Assembly (NCBI GenBank): GCA_903813345.2
Contig: CAIIXF020000001.1
Span: forward strand, 20,293,915 to 20,357,914
DNA length: 64,000 nt
DNA from: Owenia fusiformis
Lineage: Eukaryota > Annelida > Polychaeta > Sabellida > Oweniidae
Direction of reading: 5' to 3'
Shown: positions 33,790 through 46,679 of the stretch, in pieces
Layout of the letters: each line of letters starts with the position of its first letter
Position numbering within the stretch: position 1 is the first letter of the stretch
The notes under the pieces: model-generated
Told to the model about the DNA's origin: nothing
Databases searched by the model: none
The model's input: the letters and a program-made list of their open reading frames with translations, nothing else
Program-made: the position numbers and the translations under genes

Positions 33790-34530
33790 TCCCTGGCTTT
33801 TTTGATAAACTTTGACATTTTTTGAGGAAAAAACTAGAACAAATAATTGAGTCAATTGACATATTGTTTATAAATTGTTTTAACAATTAGGCTAGTTCAT
33901 GTAGGCTTACGGCCGTCATTTTTCTGTTATTTACAACCGAAATTTCGCTTTTTCTGATATTCTTTAGAGTTTCATTTTTTATCTACAACGCGACGTTTGA
34001 ATACAAAGAAATTTCAAATGAGGGAAGATAAAGAGTAGGCCTATAAGACCAACATTTGCTGTGACCCCTTACACAAGTTTGGCAACAAGATCGATGTTTA
34101 TTTCAATAAACCTTGATGTTCTTTGAGGAAAAAACTAGAACATTGACATATTGTTTTTATCGTTTTAAACAATAGTTAACGTACCCCTTAATAACATTTG
34201 AAAAAATGAAAAGGTTCCACCGTCAATATTTTCTGTTATTTAGAACTCTAATTTCGCCTTTTTCTATTTAGAATTTCATTTATTATCCTCAACGCGAAAT
34301 GTTCGGCAATAAGATTGACGTCATGTCTAATTTCAATCGCCTATAACTAATTATTTCAATAAACTTTGCCATTCTCTGAGGAAAAAACTACAACATTGAC
34401 ATATTGTTTTTATTGTTTTAAACAAAAGTTCACGTACCTCTAAATAACATCTAAAAAAATAACAAGGTTCCATTATCAGTAACCGGAATTCCGCCCTTTT
34501 CTAATATTTTTTTATATACTAAATATACAT
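33790..34530. repeat. Three diverged tandem copies of a 260-300 bp unit
   Basis: GAGGAAAAAACTAGAAC followed by TTGACATATTGTTT recurs near 33820, 34120 and 34378. Each copy is followed by TTTCTGTTATTTA-like and TTTCGCTTTTTCT-like blocks. Non-coding. Confidence 0.65.
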
Positions 34531-35734
34531 TGGTGCTCTAATCTTGGCTCAACTAACCACATGTCTCGACAAAAGGGGTTTGGCCGGTAAAATGACATAC
34601 GTTTATGAATTTGGATAACTACAAACTAACTGTTTCACACAGCCCTTCCTAATTGCTTCAGACGTCAACAGCCAGCCAAGTACAACATGAATATCACACC
34701 CATCGAATGGTATACTCGAAATAAGTAACTCATACCTCTTATTATACATATATTATATATTATTGGGGAAACCGTCAGACCATCATTCCCGCCCGCCAGT
34801 TTTCCCGTACTCGTTTGTTTGTTTAGTTTCAGTAATGAAACGCTCCGCCATGCATGTAAGAGCGTTTGGGTTGGACACCGTGAAGATAAGGCCATGCCGA
34901 AAATTCCCAAAATTTCATCTCATGCAAAAGTGCTTTAAAATGAAATTAGAACAAAATTGTAATAATGCGACGATTTCTAAAATCACACATGATTTCAAAA
35001 TCAATTTTGAATTAGATAGAAAGATGTCTCTAAAGTATGAGAAGCACAATTCTAAGTTAATGCATAAAAGGCTCTAAAAGGATTATCTCCATGAGAGGAC
35101 TTCTTCACATCGGAGGATGAATGCGATTTGACTTTTATCTCCAGACTTTCAGTAAACGTGTGTATTGTGTTGTATTCCTTCCTTGCAATGTTATATTTTG
35201 CTGACGGAATATAATTCAAAGGATAGGAGTCACATTCTACAAACATCAGACCCATTAATTTATTATTTATGGAGGATTACAACTTATTTGCTACCAACAA
35301 GGCTAAATAAATAATCTAGAATAATGTTTTGTATTATGCATCTGGAGTACTAATTAGATTGTAATGATGTGATCAATTTATTGTAAAGTTAATGCCTTGT
35401 CTCTTGAAAGTCCATGTTCATATCAAGTTTGAAATGAATGTGCGTTTGAGTAAATCCAATTCATTTTAATCCAGTAGGTATTTCTTGAACCTTCACTGAG
35501 CACAATCATTGTACAGTACAGTAAATGTACGATACAACATATTTATGTTTCCATTTTCTAACACAAAAATAACAAAATGTTCTTTCCTTTGATTCACTCT
35601 TTGAGATAAGAAGATATTAATCTTGTCAACGTTATTGATGGGACATCCTATATGTTATAACTAATGTGTTCTCTTGTGTGATGTGATGATAATATCATTT
35701 CTCTCACTGCATCCTCACAGTATAGTTTCTTTCT
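34531..35734. other. Intergenic, nothing recognised
   Basis: No supported gene or bounded repeat. The short frames present have no protein-like features. Confidence 0.4.
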
Positions 35735-35835
35735 TGTGAAACGTGTGAAATAAGGAAAAAAGAAAAATCGTACCTTCAACGTTCCGACATTTTGTTACCG
35801 AAACTGTTCCAGCGTAATCGAGTGGATCACCAGCG
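35735..35835 (+). repeat. Fragment of the 44240-44767 hairpin family
   Basis: It matches the right arm of that element (AAAAATCGTACCTTCAACGT, CCGACATTTTGTTACC, GCGTAATCGAGTGGATCACC) and ends CACCAGCG. The other arm is missing. Confidence 0.65.
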
Positions 35836-38800
35836 CATTTAGTTCGTTCGACCATGGACGTGTATCAACCTAGTAGGGGCGGCATATATAAACATATTTA
35901 TGTCTGATAGGAAAACAAATCTTAGTTTGGGTGGAGGAGATTAACGCACCTTCTAGTTTCCTATCCGACATTTTCAACGTTTCAGTATTTTCCAAACATA
36001 TAAATGATCAGTCGATCGTTACCTACCCCATTCAAATTTTTACACATGTTACAGAACATAAAACAGATCATGAATTGTGATTGACACAAAAATTATGATG
36101 TAAATTGGTATTTCGATTTCGGGGGAGAAGGGGGTCAAAGTTAAAACTAAATCAATAGTTTCCTATCAGACATTAATATTTCAATTAAGCCACCCCTTTT
36201 ATGTTAGAGATCAGTGTTTGGAAAATGCTGATCGTCTTGTTATTTGGCATGTTTCGATTCGAAATTGATAAAGACAATCATCCAATGTACAAACCAGAGA
36301 TTGTAATGAGGTCACGGCAACGGATTCCTTTTATTTATTCATTCGTCAAATTAAACCTTTGAGCATGAGTATAAAGCAATATCTTAGCTATATATTTTCG
36401 TTCGATGCTAATCTAGACTGCTGAACACTCGCTAATGTTGGCTCACTGAGAGTCACATAATGATGCACTGTCTATAGATTATTTATGAAGATCAACCCAG
36501 CAAAAGGCAAGGGCAAATAAATGAAATAAAAGTATGATCATCATCTTCAGAAAAAATCATTCCAGCATCATTTTCGAAATTTCAAATTTCAACTTTTAGC
36601 ATCAACGTTAGTTCCTGTAGCCTAATGCAAGCAAATATAATGCTGTAGAAAATGAACTACAAGACGAAAATTGTTTTGAATGGCTTTTTATATAAAAGTT
36701 TGACACCATGAGTTTATTTCCTCATGAAATAACGTGGACATTATCATTTTGCACTTTTGTTAGCAATAATGATGTCCAACGGTTCACCATGATTGATATC
36801 AATCAAAGGAGCAGGCCACTATTTTGATGTTTTCTAAAAAATATAGCTTAATTGATTTCACTTTGATTGACCCCTTACACCACCTACAAAAGTATTATTG
36901 GACATATGTCTTTACGGTTAATGGACTTTTATTTCATCCCCCAAACATTAAAGGGGGTTTGTAATTTGTTGGATATTATTCTGATATTTTGACTTTCTCC
37001 CTTCATTTATATTATCGTTATATAATTTTCTTTTACTTCGGTGCGATTACTCGGCCAGTTGCTCCTTTAAGCTCCAGCCATCACCCTTGCTGACACCGTT
37101 CCTTTCTTCGTACTGGAGGGAGGATCATGCAATCAGAGCCCTGGGTTCTGAGGGTATATGTTGCTCCTGTACGGTGTATACGGTGTATATCGTTCTTCCA
37201 TAGTCCCACTCCCACTGGGTCATGTGTAGACGTAAATTAGCGGAAAGTAATATTCCATAGACAATAATAGCTCTGAAGATCATAGATGCATATGAATAGT
37301 CTTTTGTCTTGATCTAGAATTACAGGAAAGCTATTTGCAGTTCGACTTCCAAGGTGTTACACCGTGAACCTGGAACAACTGAAACCTTGTGATTGTGAAT
37401 CAAAGTATAGTCTTGGATCACACAAAGTAAATAAAACGTCGTCATTAAGATTTTGCCTAATTCTCTTCACATCTTTCTGTTTTTTGACTGAATTGAAAGT
37501 TCAATAAAAGGGTATTGTTTCTCGTGATGCCAGTCGGTGGGCGCATCAATGTTGGAAGGAGTCTCCAAAAAAGCAAAATGGTTTGGCGAACAGAAATTTT
37601 CGAGGCATGTTAAAGTATTGGACGTAAAGTTAAAGTATAAAAGAAAGACAATGTTTTGGCTAACAATCCTAATTTTGTTTTCTTAAAATAGAATTCTGAA
37701 GTACATAACATCATGTTTTAGAAAATAAAGGATCTTTAAGGCATGTTAAAGTCAGCCTACTGGACCAAAACGTTTTAGGCAATTTAGGTGGCAGTAAAGA
37801 CGAGACAGTAAAAGGAAGGAGCAGGAAAATGTTTCGGCTATTCCTAATTTCATTTTCTTAAATAGAATAAAGATATCTATAAGTATCTGGGTAATTGAAA
37901 ATTTAAGATGCATATATATCCACGAAATTAATTAGAATTGAAAAAGGGAGTCCACCATTCGCCTGATCAAATATTATGGCATAATACTCCTTTAAATTAC
38001 ACAATACATAAAACATATATTTGCGAAGTATAATAATGGCCGATGTATTTATAGCTACTAAAGACAGTATGGATATTCCGATTTCCAATAGTCATTATTG
38101 ATAAACTATAATAAAGTTATTTATCATGCAATGTTAGGGCGCATTATCATGACTGTACCCCCAGAGAGTTCGTGTACACTTGTATTAAACATCTTTAACT
38201 ATTCATCCTACCTAATGAGGTAGGTCATCAAAGAATCGTAGTCGAGAGACAACATGGACGAAAACGAGAAGAAATCTATTAGAATTAAATTCCGTCCAAT
38301 TCTGGTGGCAGTAATCAGTTTAGCCTCAGTTCATGTAGCTTATTGATCGGCTGTTTTGTTACAAGTCTTGAGAGAGATCGTTTACAATCTTAGGCTCATA
38401 TTGAAAGTCCAATTGATCTTCATAAAATATACGATTTTAGGAGTTTGCTTTGAATCGTTTTTCAAATTGTCAAGCGTTTTATGCGTTTCTATCGTGACGC
38501 ATTTTTGTTTCACTTCTCAAGTGGGAAAATGTTTTCGTTGGCAGGATCTGGTTGAGCTCTATGTAGAGGTTAACCTGTCCGAATTACATTGTGACATATC
38601 AGACTACATAGGCTTAAATATTCGTAGGGGGCTGTGATAGTGTTCCTAAGAGTAAATGTAGCGATCATAAACTTCATTACCAAACACACAGAAATTTGAG
38701 AAATTAATGCATTCAAACAAAAATATACTAATAAAACTTTGTAAATTTTTAATCGAGGCTGGGCAAAAAATGTACATATATAAATGTTATTTTTGTATTT

Positions 38801-38879
38801 GTTACTGTATTGGTTAAGTTTGTCTTTTGTACGTCCCAATCATTTATTGTGCCAATATGTTATTGAACTATCCACCTAA
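35836..38879. other. Intergenic, weak repeats and one small ORF
   Basis: TGTCTGATAGGAAA (about 35903) and TTTCCTATCAGACA (about 36160) form a small inverted pair. A segment around GGCATGTTAAAGT is loosely duplicated at 37600-37690 and 37738-37870. A 30-codon plus-strand ORF at 38254-38346 (MDENEKKSIRIKFRPILVAV...) has a good start context and a hydrophobic end, but no family. No confident gene. Confidence 0.35.
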
Positions 38880-39270
38880 TTGCAGAATGTTCAACTCGTT
38901 CTAAAAACGTAAACATCACGTCCCTAATCCACGCAGAACGTATGTATAATCTCCTCTTGTCCCGATTGCTACAATACCCAGTGCGATGTTTACCGTCATC
39001 GGTCACACCTGATTGCACAACGTAGTAACACGTTTCTAGTAAGATGTACGACATTGCCGATCGTATTACGTCCAGGATCCGGACGTCTTAAGGACGTTGC
39101 CACTCGTTCTGATTGCAGAACGTGACGACGACAAGAAAAAATTGAGCATGCTCTAAGTTTTGGAGAACGTACCCGTTCAAGTACGTTCACGTAGTTTGTG
39201 AATAGACCCCCAAACGGTTCAAAATACGCCCAATCCGTTTGAACACAGTTTAAGCCCGTTGTCGATTGGG
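38880..39270. repeat. Diverged fragment of the ACTAGTTTGG family
   Basis: It contains GAGCATGCTCTAAGTTTTGG, GTAGTTTGTGAATAGACCCC and CAGTTTAAGCCCGTT, which match 17110-17290. The termini are not found. Confidence 0.5.
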
Positions 39271-39436
39271 AGAGGATCAGTGAATGTCAATCAGAGTTTT
39301 ATAGGAGGTCTGGGTGGTGTTTACAGAACGGGAGCTGCACCGTTACTTGTACTAGGCAAAAAAGGTCCAGTTATACCAGTGATACAGCATCATTGTCATA
39401 AGATACGATGTCCCAACACCTCGTGAATAAATATAA

Positions 39437-40858
39437 CCCTACTATCACACCAAACTAGTTCTCACTACGTTCTCGAAAACGGGCTTAGACTGTGCACGAA
39501 CGGATTCGACGTACTAAGAACCCACTAAGAACCGTTTGCGATCTATTTACAAACTTCATGAAACTACTCGAACGAGTAGGTCCTTCAGAACTTAGAGCAT
39601 GATCAACATTTTCTGGTGATCAAAAAACGTTGCCGAATCGGTTTTAAACGGTGTACGAACTAAATGAACGTTCCTACAACGTTCTATGGTCTGTTTACGA
39701 ACTTCATGGGGAATGTACTAAAAACCCTTCGACCTACGACCCTTCGACCCTACGACTTACTGGGTGTCAAGAATTTTTGGAATATATTTTATTGAAAAAC
39801 CCTTCGACCTCTGATTTCCCAGTCCAGTTTACTAAATGATTACGTATAGTTCCAACTTGAGCTCCCTGTGCACGCAAATACGCATTTTACCTGGTAATTG
39901 TCAAGCAAAAATGTTTCAGTAGAAAAATTTCTAAAAAAGTTCGTCTACACCTAGGTCTACACAGCAAAAATACGAACGCCGAAAAAAAAACGTACGCATT
40001 TCGTTCGGACTTTTCACGCGAATTACGTATATGTCACGCATTGCGGTCGAAATTTTTATATTGTTTTTAAATTTTCAAGCTCTAATATAAAGTTTATGTA
40101 AATGAAAAAAAAATTATCTGCGTAATGTCAAAGAACAATCATTTAGTTAAAAAAAATAAAAAGGCGAATGATGCGGGATTTTAACCCGGACCACCCGCGG
40201 GCTCAGCGAGCATTCTACCGCTGGACCACCGTAATAATTTGAATGGTGGAAGTAATTAAACGCTACTTATTTTTAATGCTATGATTCGGAAGTGACGTCA
40301 CGTTCTTCATTTAGAAACCTTTCCAAAATCATATCGCCGGCTCCGATCGAAGTCCAGCTTTAAACATCTCTTGGGACAGATTCTTAATTTCTATACACAA
40401 AGTAATATTTCCAGCAACTTCATATGGACTGAGAAATATCTAGAAGGTCGAAGGGTTTTTATAAAAATATATTTCAAAAATTCTTGACACGCTGTAAGTC
40501 GTAGGTCGCAGGGTCGAAGGGTTTTTAGTACATTCCACTTCATGGACTTTCCCGGACGGGGAATGTGATTTAGAATTTTGAATCGATTCAAAATTCGATG
40601 GCGACCATACCGTTCTGTAATCAGGTCATGATGACCTTCTAGACTAAAGTACGCGTTATACGACGTTGCACACCGACGTGGTGCGACCTGAACGAACTGC
40701 GAATGTGATGGACGTATTGAAGACTGTTTATGAACGAAGTAGCTAATTATTTTAGACATATTTCCCGGCCACAGCCAGATTGAGCCCGTTTTACGACGTT
40801 TTCGTAGGACTGGCAAGAACGGGTAAGAACTAAGAACTAGTTTAGTGTGGTAGGGGGG
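39437..40858. mobile_element. Foldback element of the ACTAGTTTGG family
   Basis: The left end ACCCTACTATCACACCAAAC and the right end GTTTAGTGTGGTAGGGGGGT are inverted. Deeper in the arms, GTACTAAAAACCCTTCGACC (39717) pairs with GGTCGAAGGGTTTTTAGTAC (40513), so the arms extend several hundred bases with gaps. The spacer carries a tRNA-like sequence at 40165-40235. The 161-codon frame in the right arm (40391-40876) has no features of a real protein. Confidence 0.65.
40165..40235 (-). pseudogene. tRNA-Gly-like pseudogene
   Basis: The minus strand reads GGTGGTCCAGCGGTAGAAT (A box and D arm, as in tRNA-Gly). A CTCGC/GCGGG anticodon stem and a near-consensus B box, GGTTAAAATCC, follow. The anticodon loop would read AGC, with G instead of U at position 33, and the acceptor strands pair poorly. 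A T-rich stretch follows. It is best read as a decayed tRNA or SINE head. Confidence 0.55.
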
Positions 40859-42186
40859 TAATAAAAAATGCACCATCGTGAGTTAGTGTCCGGCGTTCGG
40901 CATTTGTAACAAATGGCAAGTGGTTACATTTTGCATGTTAATGCCTTGTATAACTATGATGTGCTCCTCTTTTTAAGAGTTTGATTTCACTTCTCCTGGC
41001 CTTTGGATTATGCTGGGTATGGTGACCTTGATCAATCGTCTGCTCGTGAAATCCAAACTGGGATTTATCTTTTGATGTTTTACTTTGAGTTTTATTATTA
41101 TTTTCTGTAAGAGAATTTATAATATATTTGAAACGAATATTTCATGCGGGACTTCTCATTTGGCCATAAATAATCTATCATCTTAGCCCTTAATGAGACA
41201 AGTTGTCTATCTAATTAATTTAAATAATTGATGCTGGATATTGTGTAAATCATGGAAGTCTTCAAATATTCATGTGTAGTTCTACTTTCAGAAAAGCTCC
41301 AAATCACGATGATTTGAAATTATGGACTCGAGTTTGCTCGTATATGGTTTTGAAGCCTTTTAACATTCAGCATGTACAGTAATATACAGGGTGGGCAATA
41401 AAAACGGACATTGTATCATTCTTAAAAGTATTTATCACAAAGATAAATCATGTCGTGTAATTAGCCTAAAAAGTCAAAATACTGCGTCCCATTTGTTAGA
41501 CCCACATACTGGAGCCATTTCCACTTTTATATTTTTAAAATATACATCTTACTTTAATCACGGGGCACAAGCTGTTCCTGTGTGAATGAGTATCAAGCAG
41601 TTCTCAGAATCAAAGTTTCACAAAGTTTTACTTTTGTGAACAGACAAGGTAAGTACACTTATCTTTTATTCATACTTTCGAACACTTTTCATTGCTTTTT
41701 CTTGGACTAAGATATTAATCGTGTCATTGAGGTCATTAATCTATTTCAATCAGTTTTTGCAAAATGACCTTATACACCCTCCATTGGGATCTCCCCATGA
41801 GAAAAAAATAATTCATCTGATTTTTCAAAATGAGTATTCTGCTTTAATTATAACATTTATATGCACACTAGTATCTTGTTGACCTATATTCAGAACTGTA
41901 TTGATGTATAGGCCACTTATTAAGGTCATAATTCAATCATGAAGTGTAGAGGCATATGATTCCAAACCAGGAAGTATTTTTGTGTCTGTCAAAATCCATT
42001 TGCATCCTACGCACCCCTACATCTTATCCAAATATGTTACTACATAATGAAATAAAATAGTATATTCTTTGGTTTTACAAAGTTGTATGATTTTTGACAA
42101 GTGTAAAAGTTGGTTTTGGAGCATTTTTCTATAGCCATTTTGTAGGGAAAAAAATGATGAAAAATGTACAATCTTTAAATTTTAAG
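40859..42186. other. Intergenic; mariner-like end at about 41387
   Basis: TATACAGGGTGGGCAATAAA near 41385 resembles a mariner terminus, but no partner end is found. Nothing else is recognised. Confidence 0.35.
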
Positions 42187-42289
42187 TATGACCTGAATCG
42201 ATTGCAAACTTCATATTTGCACATTTGATGAGATAAACCAATAGTGTCATATTGTGAAATTATTAAGTTTGCAATCGATTCAGGTCATA
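42187..42289. repeat. 103-bp element with perfect 25-bp inverted ends
   Basis: TATGACCTGAATCGATTGCA and its continuation pair perfectly with the end at 42265-42289, around a loop of about 50 bp. The outer TA could be a target duplication. Probably a minimal Tc1/mariner-type MITE. Confidence 0.6.
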
Positions 42290-42570
42290 GTGTATTTTTG
42301 GTATTTTTGTGATAATCAATAGAAACCAATGGCCTCTATTGGGATCTGCTGATATCCTCGTGTTAAGTCAATGATGAACAGCCCCATGTAAGTCAATACA
42401 ACCTCACTAAACTAAATGGCCCCTGTCTCAGCCTATGTGTGCCCGAGCACTTTAATATTTTCCAAAGAGTTATATGACATTCTATTCTTCATGTTACACC
42501 TAAGAATTATTCATTTTGACCATAGGGGTATTTGCCAATAAACGCACCTCTTCCTTTGACACATACTATA

Positions 42571-42755
42571 CAGGGTGACCCAAAAACAGAACCCTCCAAA
42601 AATGAAATAATTTCTTTAATACATGTAATCACTGTTTCATTTTTCATGTACAGAAACTACAATCTATGGATGACAATGTGAGACCTTTGTTACATAGGAT
42701 AAGTGTTTAAGAAATTATTACACTTATAGAGTGTTCCGGTTTTTGGGTCACCCTG
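42571..42755. mobile_element. Mariner-type MITE, CAGGGTGACCCAAAAAC ends
   Basis: The inverted ends CAGGGTGACCCAAAAAC and GTTTTTGGGTCACCCTG-like sequence are flanked by TA (42569-42570, 42756-42757). 185 bp, non-coding. CAGGGTG-type termini are common in mariner families. Confidence 0.7.
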
Positions 42756-43273
42756 TATGATATATAATGAAAACTCTACATTCATTATCAACATAATTGA
42801 TGTAGCCTTTTCCACCTAAAATACAATTTACGTTCCACGTTTTGAATCTTGGCCCTCGCTACAGTCGGATTCATGACCTTTTATACACGGATCCTCTCAG
42901 GAAAGAGAAATCTGCCTAGAGAACGTCCAACATGGGTTTCCATAAACCGAGATTTTGGGGAATTTGATCCATTAGCAATTCTAACGTGGGACTTGTTTTT
43001 TCAACTGGGATAACTAGAATTTGACCTAAAGGCAAGAAGACTATCAATTTTGTTGATTATCCAATTTAATCTATTCTGTTTCTTAAAAGGCATGGCTTTT
43101 TGATTTTTTTGCTTCTTGACAATCCAAGTTATTGAAACCACTAAAAAACACGATTTCTACCATAATGATGCATATATTTACCTTTATATGCCATTTCTAA
43201 ATGACCTTGTCTTTCAAGACTCTATAAATCCGGTGAAACTCGGATTCTGAGGACCGGTTATTTCACTACCTTA

Positions 43274-43523
43274 CCCCCATACTGTAGCCTGTATTTCTTT
43301 AAATAGACTGAAGTTGCAAATGGGGCGGGTATTCTTTATCTTTTGTCTAGGGCTTTTCTGGTAATTATACAATGCAAACTGCTCGATGAATCAATAGTAG
43401 AACACTTGGAATACATGTAAAATCAAGTATACCTTCAGAAATATGGAAATAAAAAAGTCCTCCATTTGCAACTTCACTGTAGCCTGTATCTCTTTTATAC
43501 AAATACAGGCTGCACTATGGGGG
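43274..43523. mobile_element. TA-flanked hairpin MITE with CCCCCATA ends
   Basis: CCCCCATACTGTAGCCTGTA pairs with TACAGGCTGCACTATGGGGG, with TA on both sides (43272-43273, 43524-43525). GAAGTTGCAAATGG also occurs inverted inside, so the arms exceed 50 bp with an indel. Non-coding. Confidence 0.65.
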
Positions 43524-43525
43524 TA

Positions 43526-44237
43526 ACTTCTCCCCGGTGTTTAATGGTTGCAAGTTAAGTAGAACCAATAGTTATTTTCAACTTTATGATATACGACTCA
43601 AGCAACATCCACGCCTGCCTTTCTACCAACGCTATTGTCATAACGGTAAAGCGTCATAATCATAATGACACGGTGGGATTGTTTTCAGAAAAAAGCAAAT
43701 TGGCATTCATTATAGTTTATCTATTGATTTCCAATACTCATAATCTCTATGGCCGTTGTGTAAAATCGGTAAAACAGAGATTTGGCTAGCTAAGCTGCAT
43801 GTACCTCACAATATTTGTTAAATATATATATTTCACACGGCGATATGCACTAGATACTGACAAAATATATTATTTTTAATTCCTGATATCATATTGTACA
43901 AAAGTCAGAAATGACGAACAGGGGCGCCAGACTGTGCCATGTGGGACAACTGTTATTTCTATGGGGGGGGGGAGTCTATTGTGCAGTCAGTGCCGACGCG
44001 CAAGATAAAAGAACAATAATCTGCCAGATTTAGTCACCCATTCACCAGAAAATATTTAACCACAATCTACAAGATATACTTATATGCATTTTCAATCATA
44101 TTCACAGGGGATTAACGTGTTACGAGGACATGGTATCGTTTCAGTATGAATGATATTCCAGTTATTGAATCACACACCTTGCACGTGCAATGTGCAATTC
44201 CGCAATTTTTATGTACTACATAATCATTCAAGTCTAT
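43526..44237. other. Intergenic, nothing recognised
   Basis: No gene or bounded repeat. A run of nine or more G occurs near 43965. Confidence 0.35.
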
Positions 44238-44239
44238 TA

Positions 44240-44767
44240 CACTGGTGATCCACTCGATTACGCTGGTTACCGAAACGGTTCGTTTTGGTAACAAAATGTC
44301 GGAACGTCGAAGGTACGATTTTTCGTTCTTCCTTAATTCACGCGTTGTAGGCAGAATCCCCACGACGTTTTTTCTCACAAACGTGTATCAGTATCATATG
44401 TTTTAGAAAATGTTCATGTTTGCGAAAAAATAGCTCAGAAGACAACAGAATCGTCGATTTAATTCCTCACTTAAGTTACATAAACGGTTTGGGTTAAAAG
44501 TGAAGATCTTAACTGTTTTTCGAAAAACCGTTTATGTAACTTAAATTAAATCGACGATTCTGTTGTCTTCTGAACTATTTGTTCGCACATATGTACATTT
44601 TCTTAAACATATGATACTCATACACGTTTGTGTCAAAAATGTCGTGGGAATTCTGCCTACAACGTGTGAAATAAAGAAAAGAGAAAAATCGTACCTTCGA
44701 CGTTCCGACATTTTGTTACCAAAACGAACCGTTTCGGTAACCAGCGTAATCGAGTGGATCACCAGTG
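44240..44767. mobile_element. 528-bp near-complete palindrome, TA-flanked
   Basis: The ends CACTGGTGATCCACTCGATT and AATCGAGTGGATCACCAGTG are perfect inverted repeats with TA on both sides (44238-44239, 44768-44769). The arms run about 240 bp to a loop of about 40 bp near 44500. A fragment of the family is at 35735-35835. Non-coding; a Tc1/mariner-type foldback MITE. Confidence 0.75.
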
Positions 44768-44769
44768 TA

Positions 44770-46670
44770 GCTATTCTTTCTAGTTGAAGGTAGAAAGATG
44801 TAATGATTGTCAGAGTGCAAATTAACTTATGCCGACCGCCTACAAAAACGAAATATTAATTAAATGGTCCTCAGTTTGTGACTCGGTATGGGTTTTCAAG
44901 AAAACCCAATCGTTTTTTAAAAATATGATATCCAATTTTTGAGAAATAGGAAAAAGCACCATTGGAATATGAACTTAGTTCGATGATGGCAGTTACACAA
45001 TGATAACCCTTACGTGATGAGATTGTGCACAGTTGAATCAAAAATGGATGATATAAGATCAAAAATCGATACAATTTATTCGAGTTATGCAATTGTACAA
45101 TCAATTTGTTGATAGAACAATATTTCTCAAAGTCTCGTCTGACTAATCCTGCTACGTATAGCGTCTGTTTTACAGTAAACACGTAAACACAAATTGCCTA
45201 TTTCATATAGTAATATGTATTTCACAAACAAGAGATACACCATGGCAAAATAGCAAAATAGACTGCCATGTATAACAGCAAAACTACTAGTCTTCATAAA
45301 ACTAGTTCCCTCTAGAATAATAGTTGATTATGATAATCACAATGGCTATGTTGGTCCTCTAAATAAACTGAAGGCTAAGTTATTCTTAAGCCTCCTGGAA
45401 AGAAGCCTAGAGGGACCGTAGATGAACGAGCTAAGTTCGCGTCCCTTATATCCAATCTCTTGCCACCTGCCTTGCCGCTAACAAAATTCCACGATCGATA
45501 CGAAGCTGATGAGAATGCGGAATAAGTAAAAAATGTCTCTAGAAACCAATATATCCCAGTTGCTTCTCATTTAGAATTTGCCGGGCGCTCTCTTCACCTC
45601 GTTGTGTCGATTGATGTCGGGAGGAGATGAAGCAGAAACAGTTATTCGGCGAAACAATGGCGACGACATCGTGCGCCATGCATAAGTTCTAGAGGGGACC
45701 TCTGAATTCAACATGAATCTTGAAGAACAACACTCCAGTTTAGGGTAAGACATTGAGTGTCACACTAACTCAGGCTCCATTTCTTAATTTAAACTTCTGT
45801 TATAATTAATTAGATTGAATTGCATTTTAAAGATGAATTGAAGTTGTATTTCGTAATCCTAACACTGTGATTTAACATTTTCACCACCTAAATGATAATA
45901 AATAATGTTGTATGTAGATCAGTATGTCATTGGCCTAGAATCCAACAGAACAATATTTAATTAGATCAGTCTAGAATTACAGTAATCAAAAGGATTTGTG
46001 ATTAGTGATAATATTAATGACTCTAGAATTAATATCAAGCTTCAATTCATCCCAACCTAATATTTTAGGTATCTGATTATCCCATATCATCCCATATCAT
46101 TTCGCACAATACAGCGAGAGCATGGGAGTAATTTATGATCCACGTGATCGTATCGAAAGGAAATTCTGAGATCATTAAAGTGAAACTCAGTGAGCTCAAT
46201 GATGACACCAGACAACAAGCTACTTATGTCGAACCTAAAGGGGTTGATTTCCTTTTACATTTTCCGATTTTAAGAATGATTTCTGTATTCCTCTTGGTAC
46301 GTATTATCATTAGCAAGTACAATATGCCTGCATTACACTACTTTACTATGCAAAATCGATTCCTAGTGGGACTTGGCAATCTTCTGTTCAATATAAATTG
46401 CATGCCTTGATGATGATAGTGTCAATGGAGTTCTTTCTAACATATAAATTCTCATATTATATTACAAAGCACAAATCAAGTCTAGATTATAAGTTATGTT
46501 TATGCAATAACACGATGATGTGTAATTCATACAGTAAATCTAGCATTTATTTCCACTATATTCCAAATGTGGACCTAAAAACATTTTGGTTAAAAAACTC
46601 TTGAAGGACGGGACATGTAAGAAGCAATTGTTTGTTCAGATTGTACCAAATGGCTACGGAAGGATATGGT
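44770..46670. other. Intergenic, nothing recognised
   Basis: No supported gene, RNA or bounded repeat. Confidence 0.35.
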
Positions 46671-46679
46671 TGTATTACC

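Noticed and set aside
40391-40876. 161-codon minus-strand frame
   Set aside because: It lies wholly in the right arm of a foldback element, and the corresponding part of the left arm is not open.
44112-44787. Paired open frames sharing RRSDILLPKRTVSVTSVIEW
   Set aside because: They are the same sequence read from the two arms of the palindrome at 44240-44767, so the shared peptide is a by-product of the inverted repeat.
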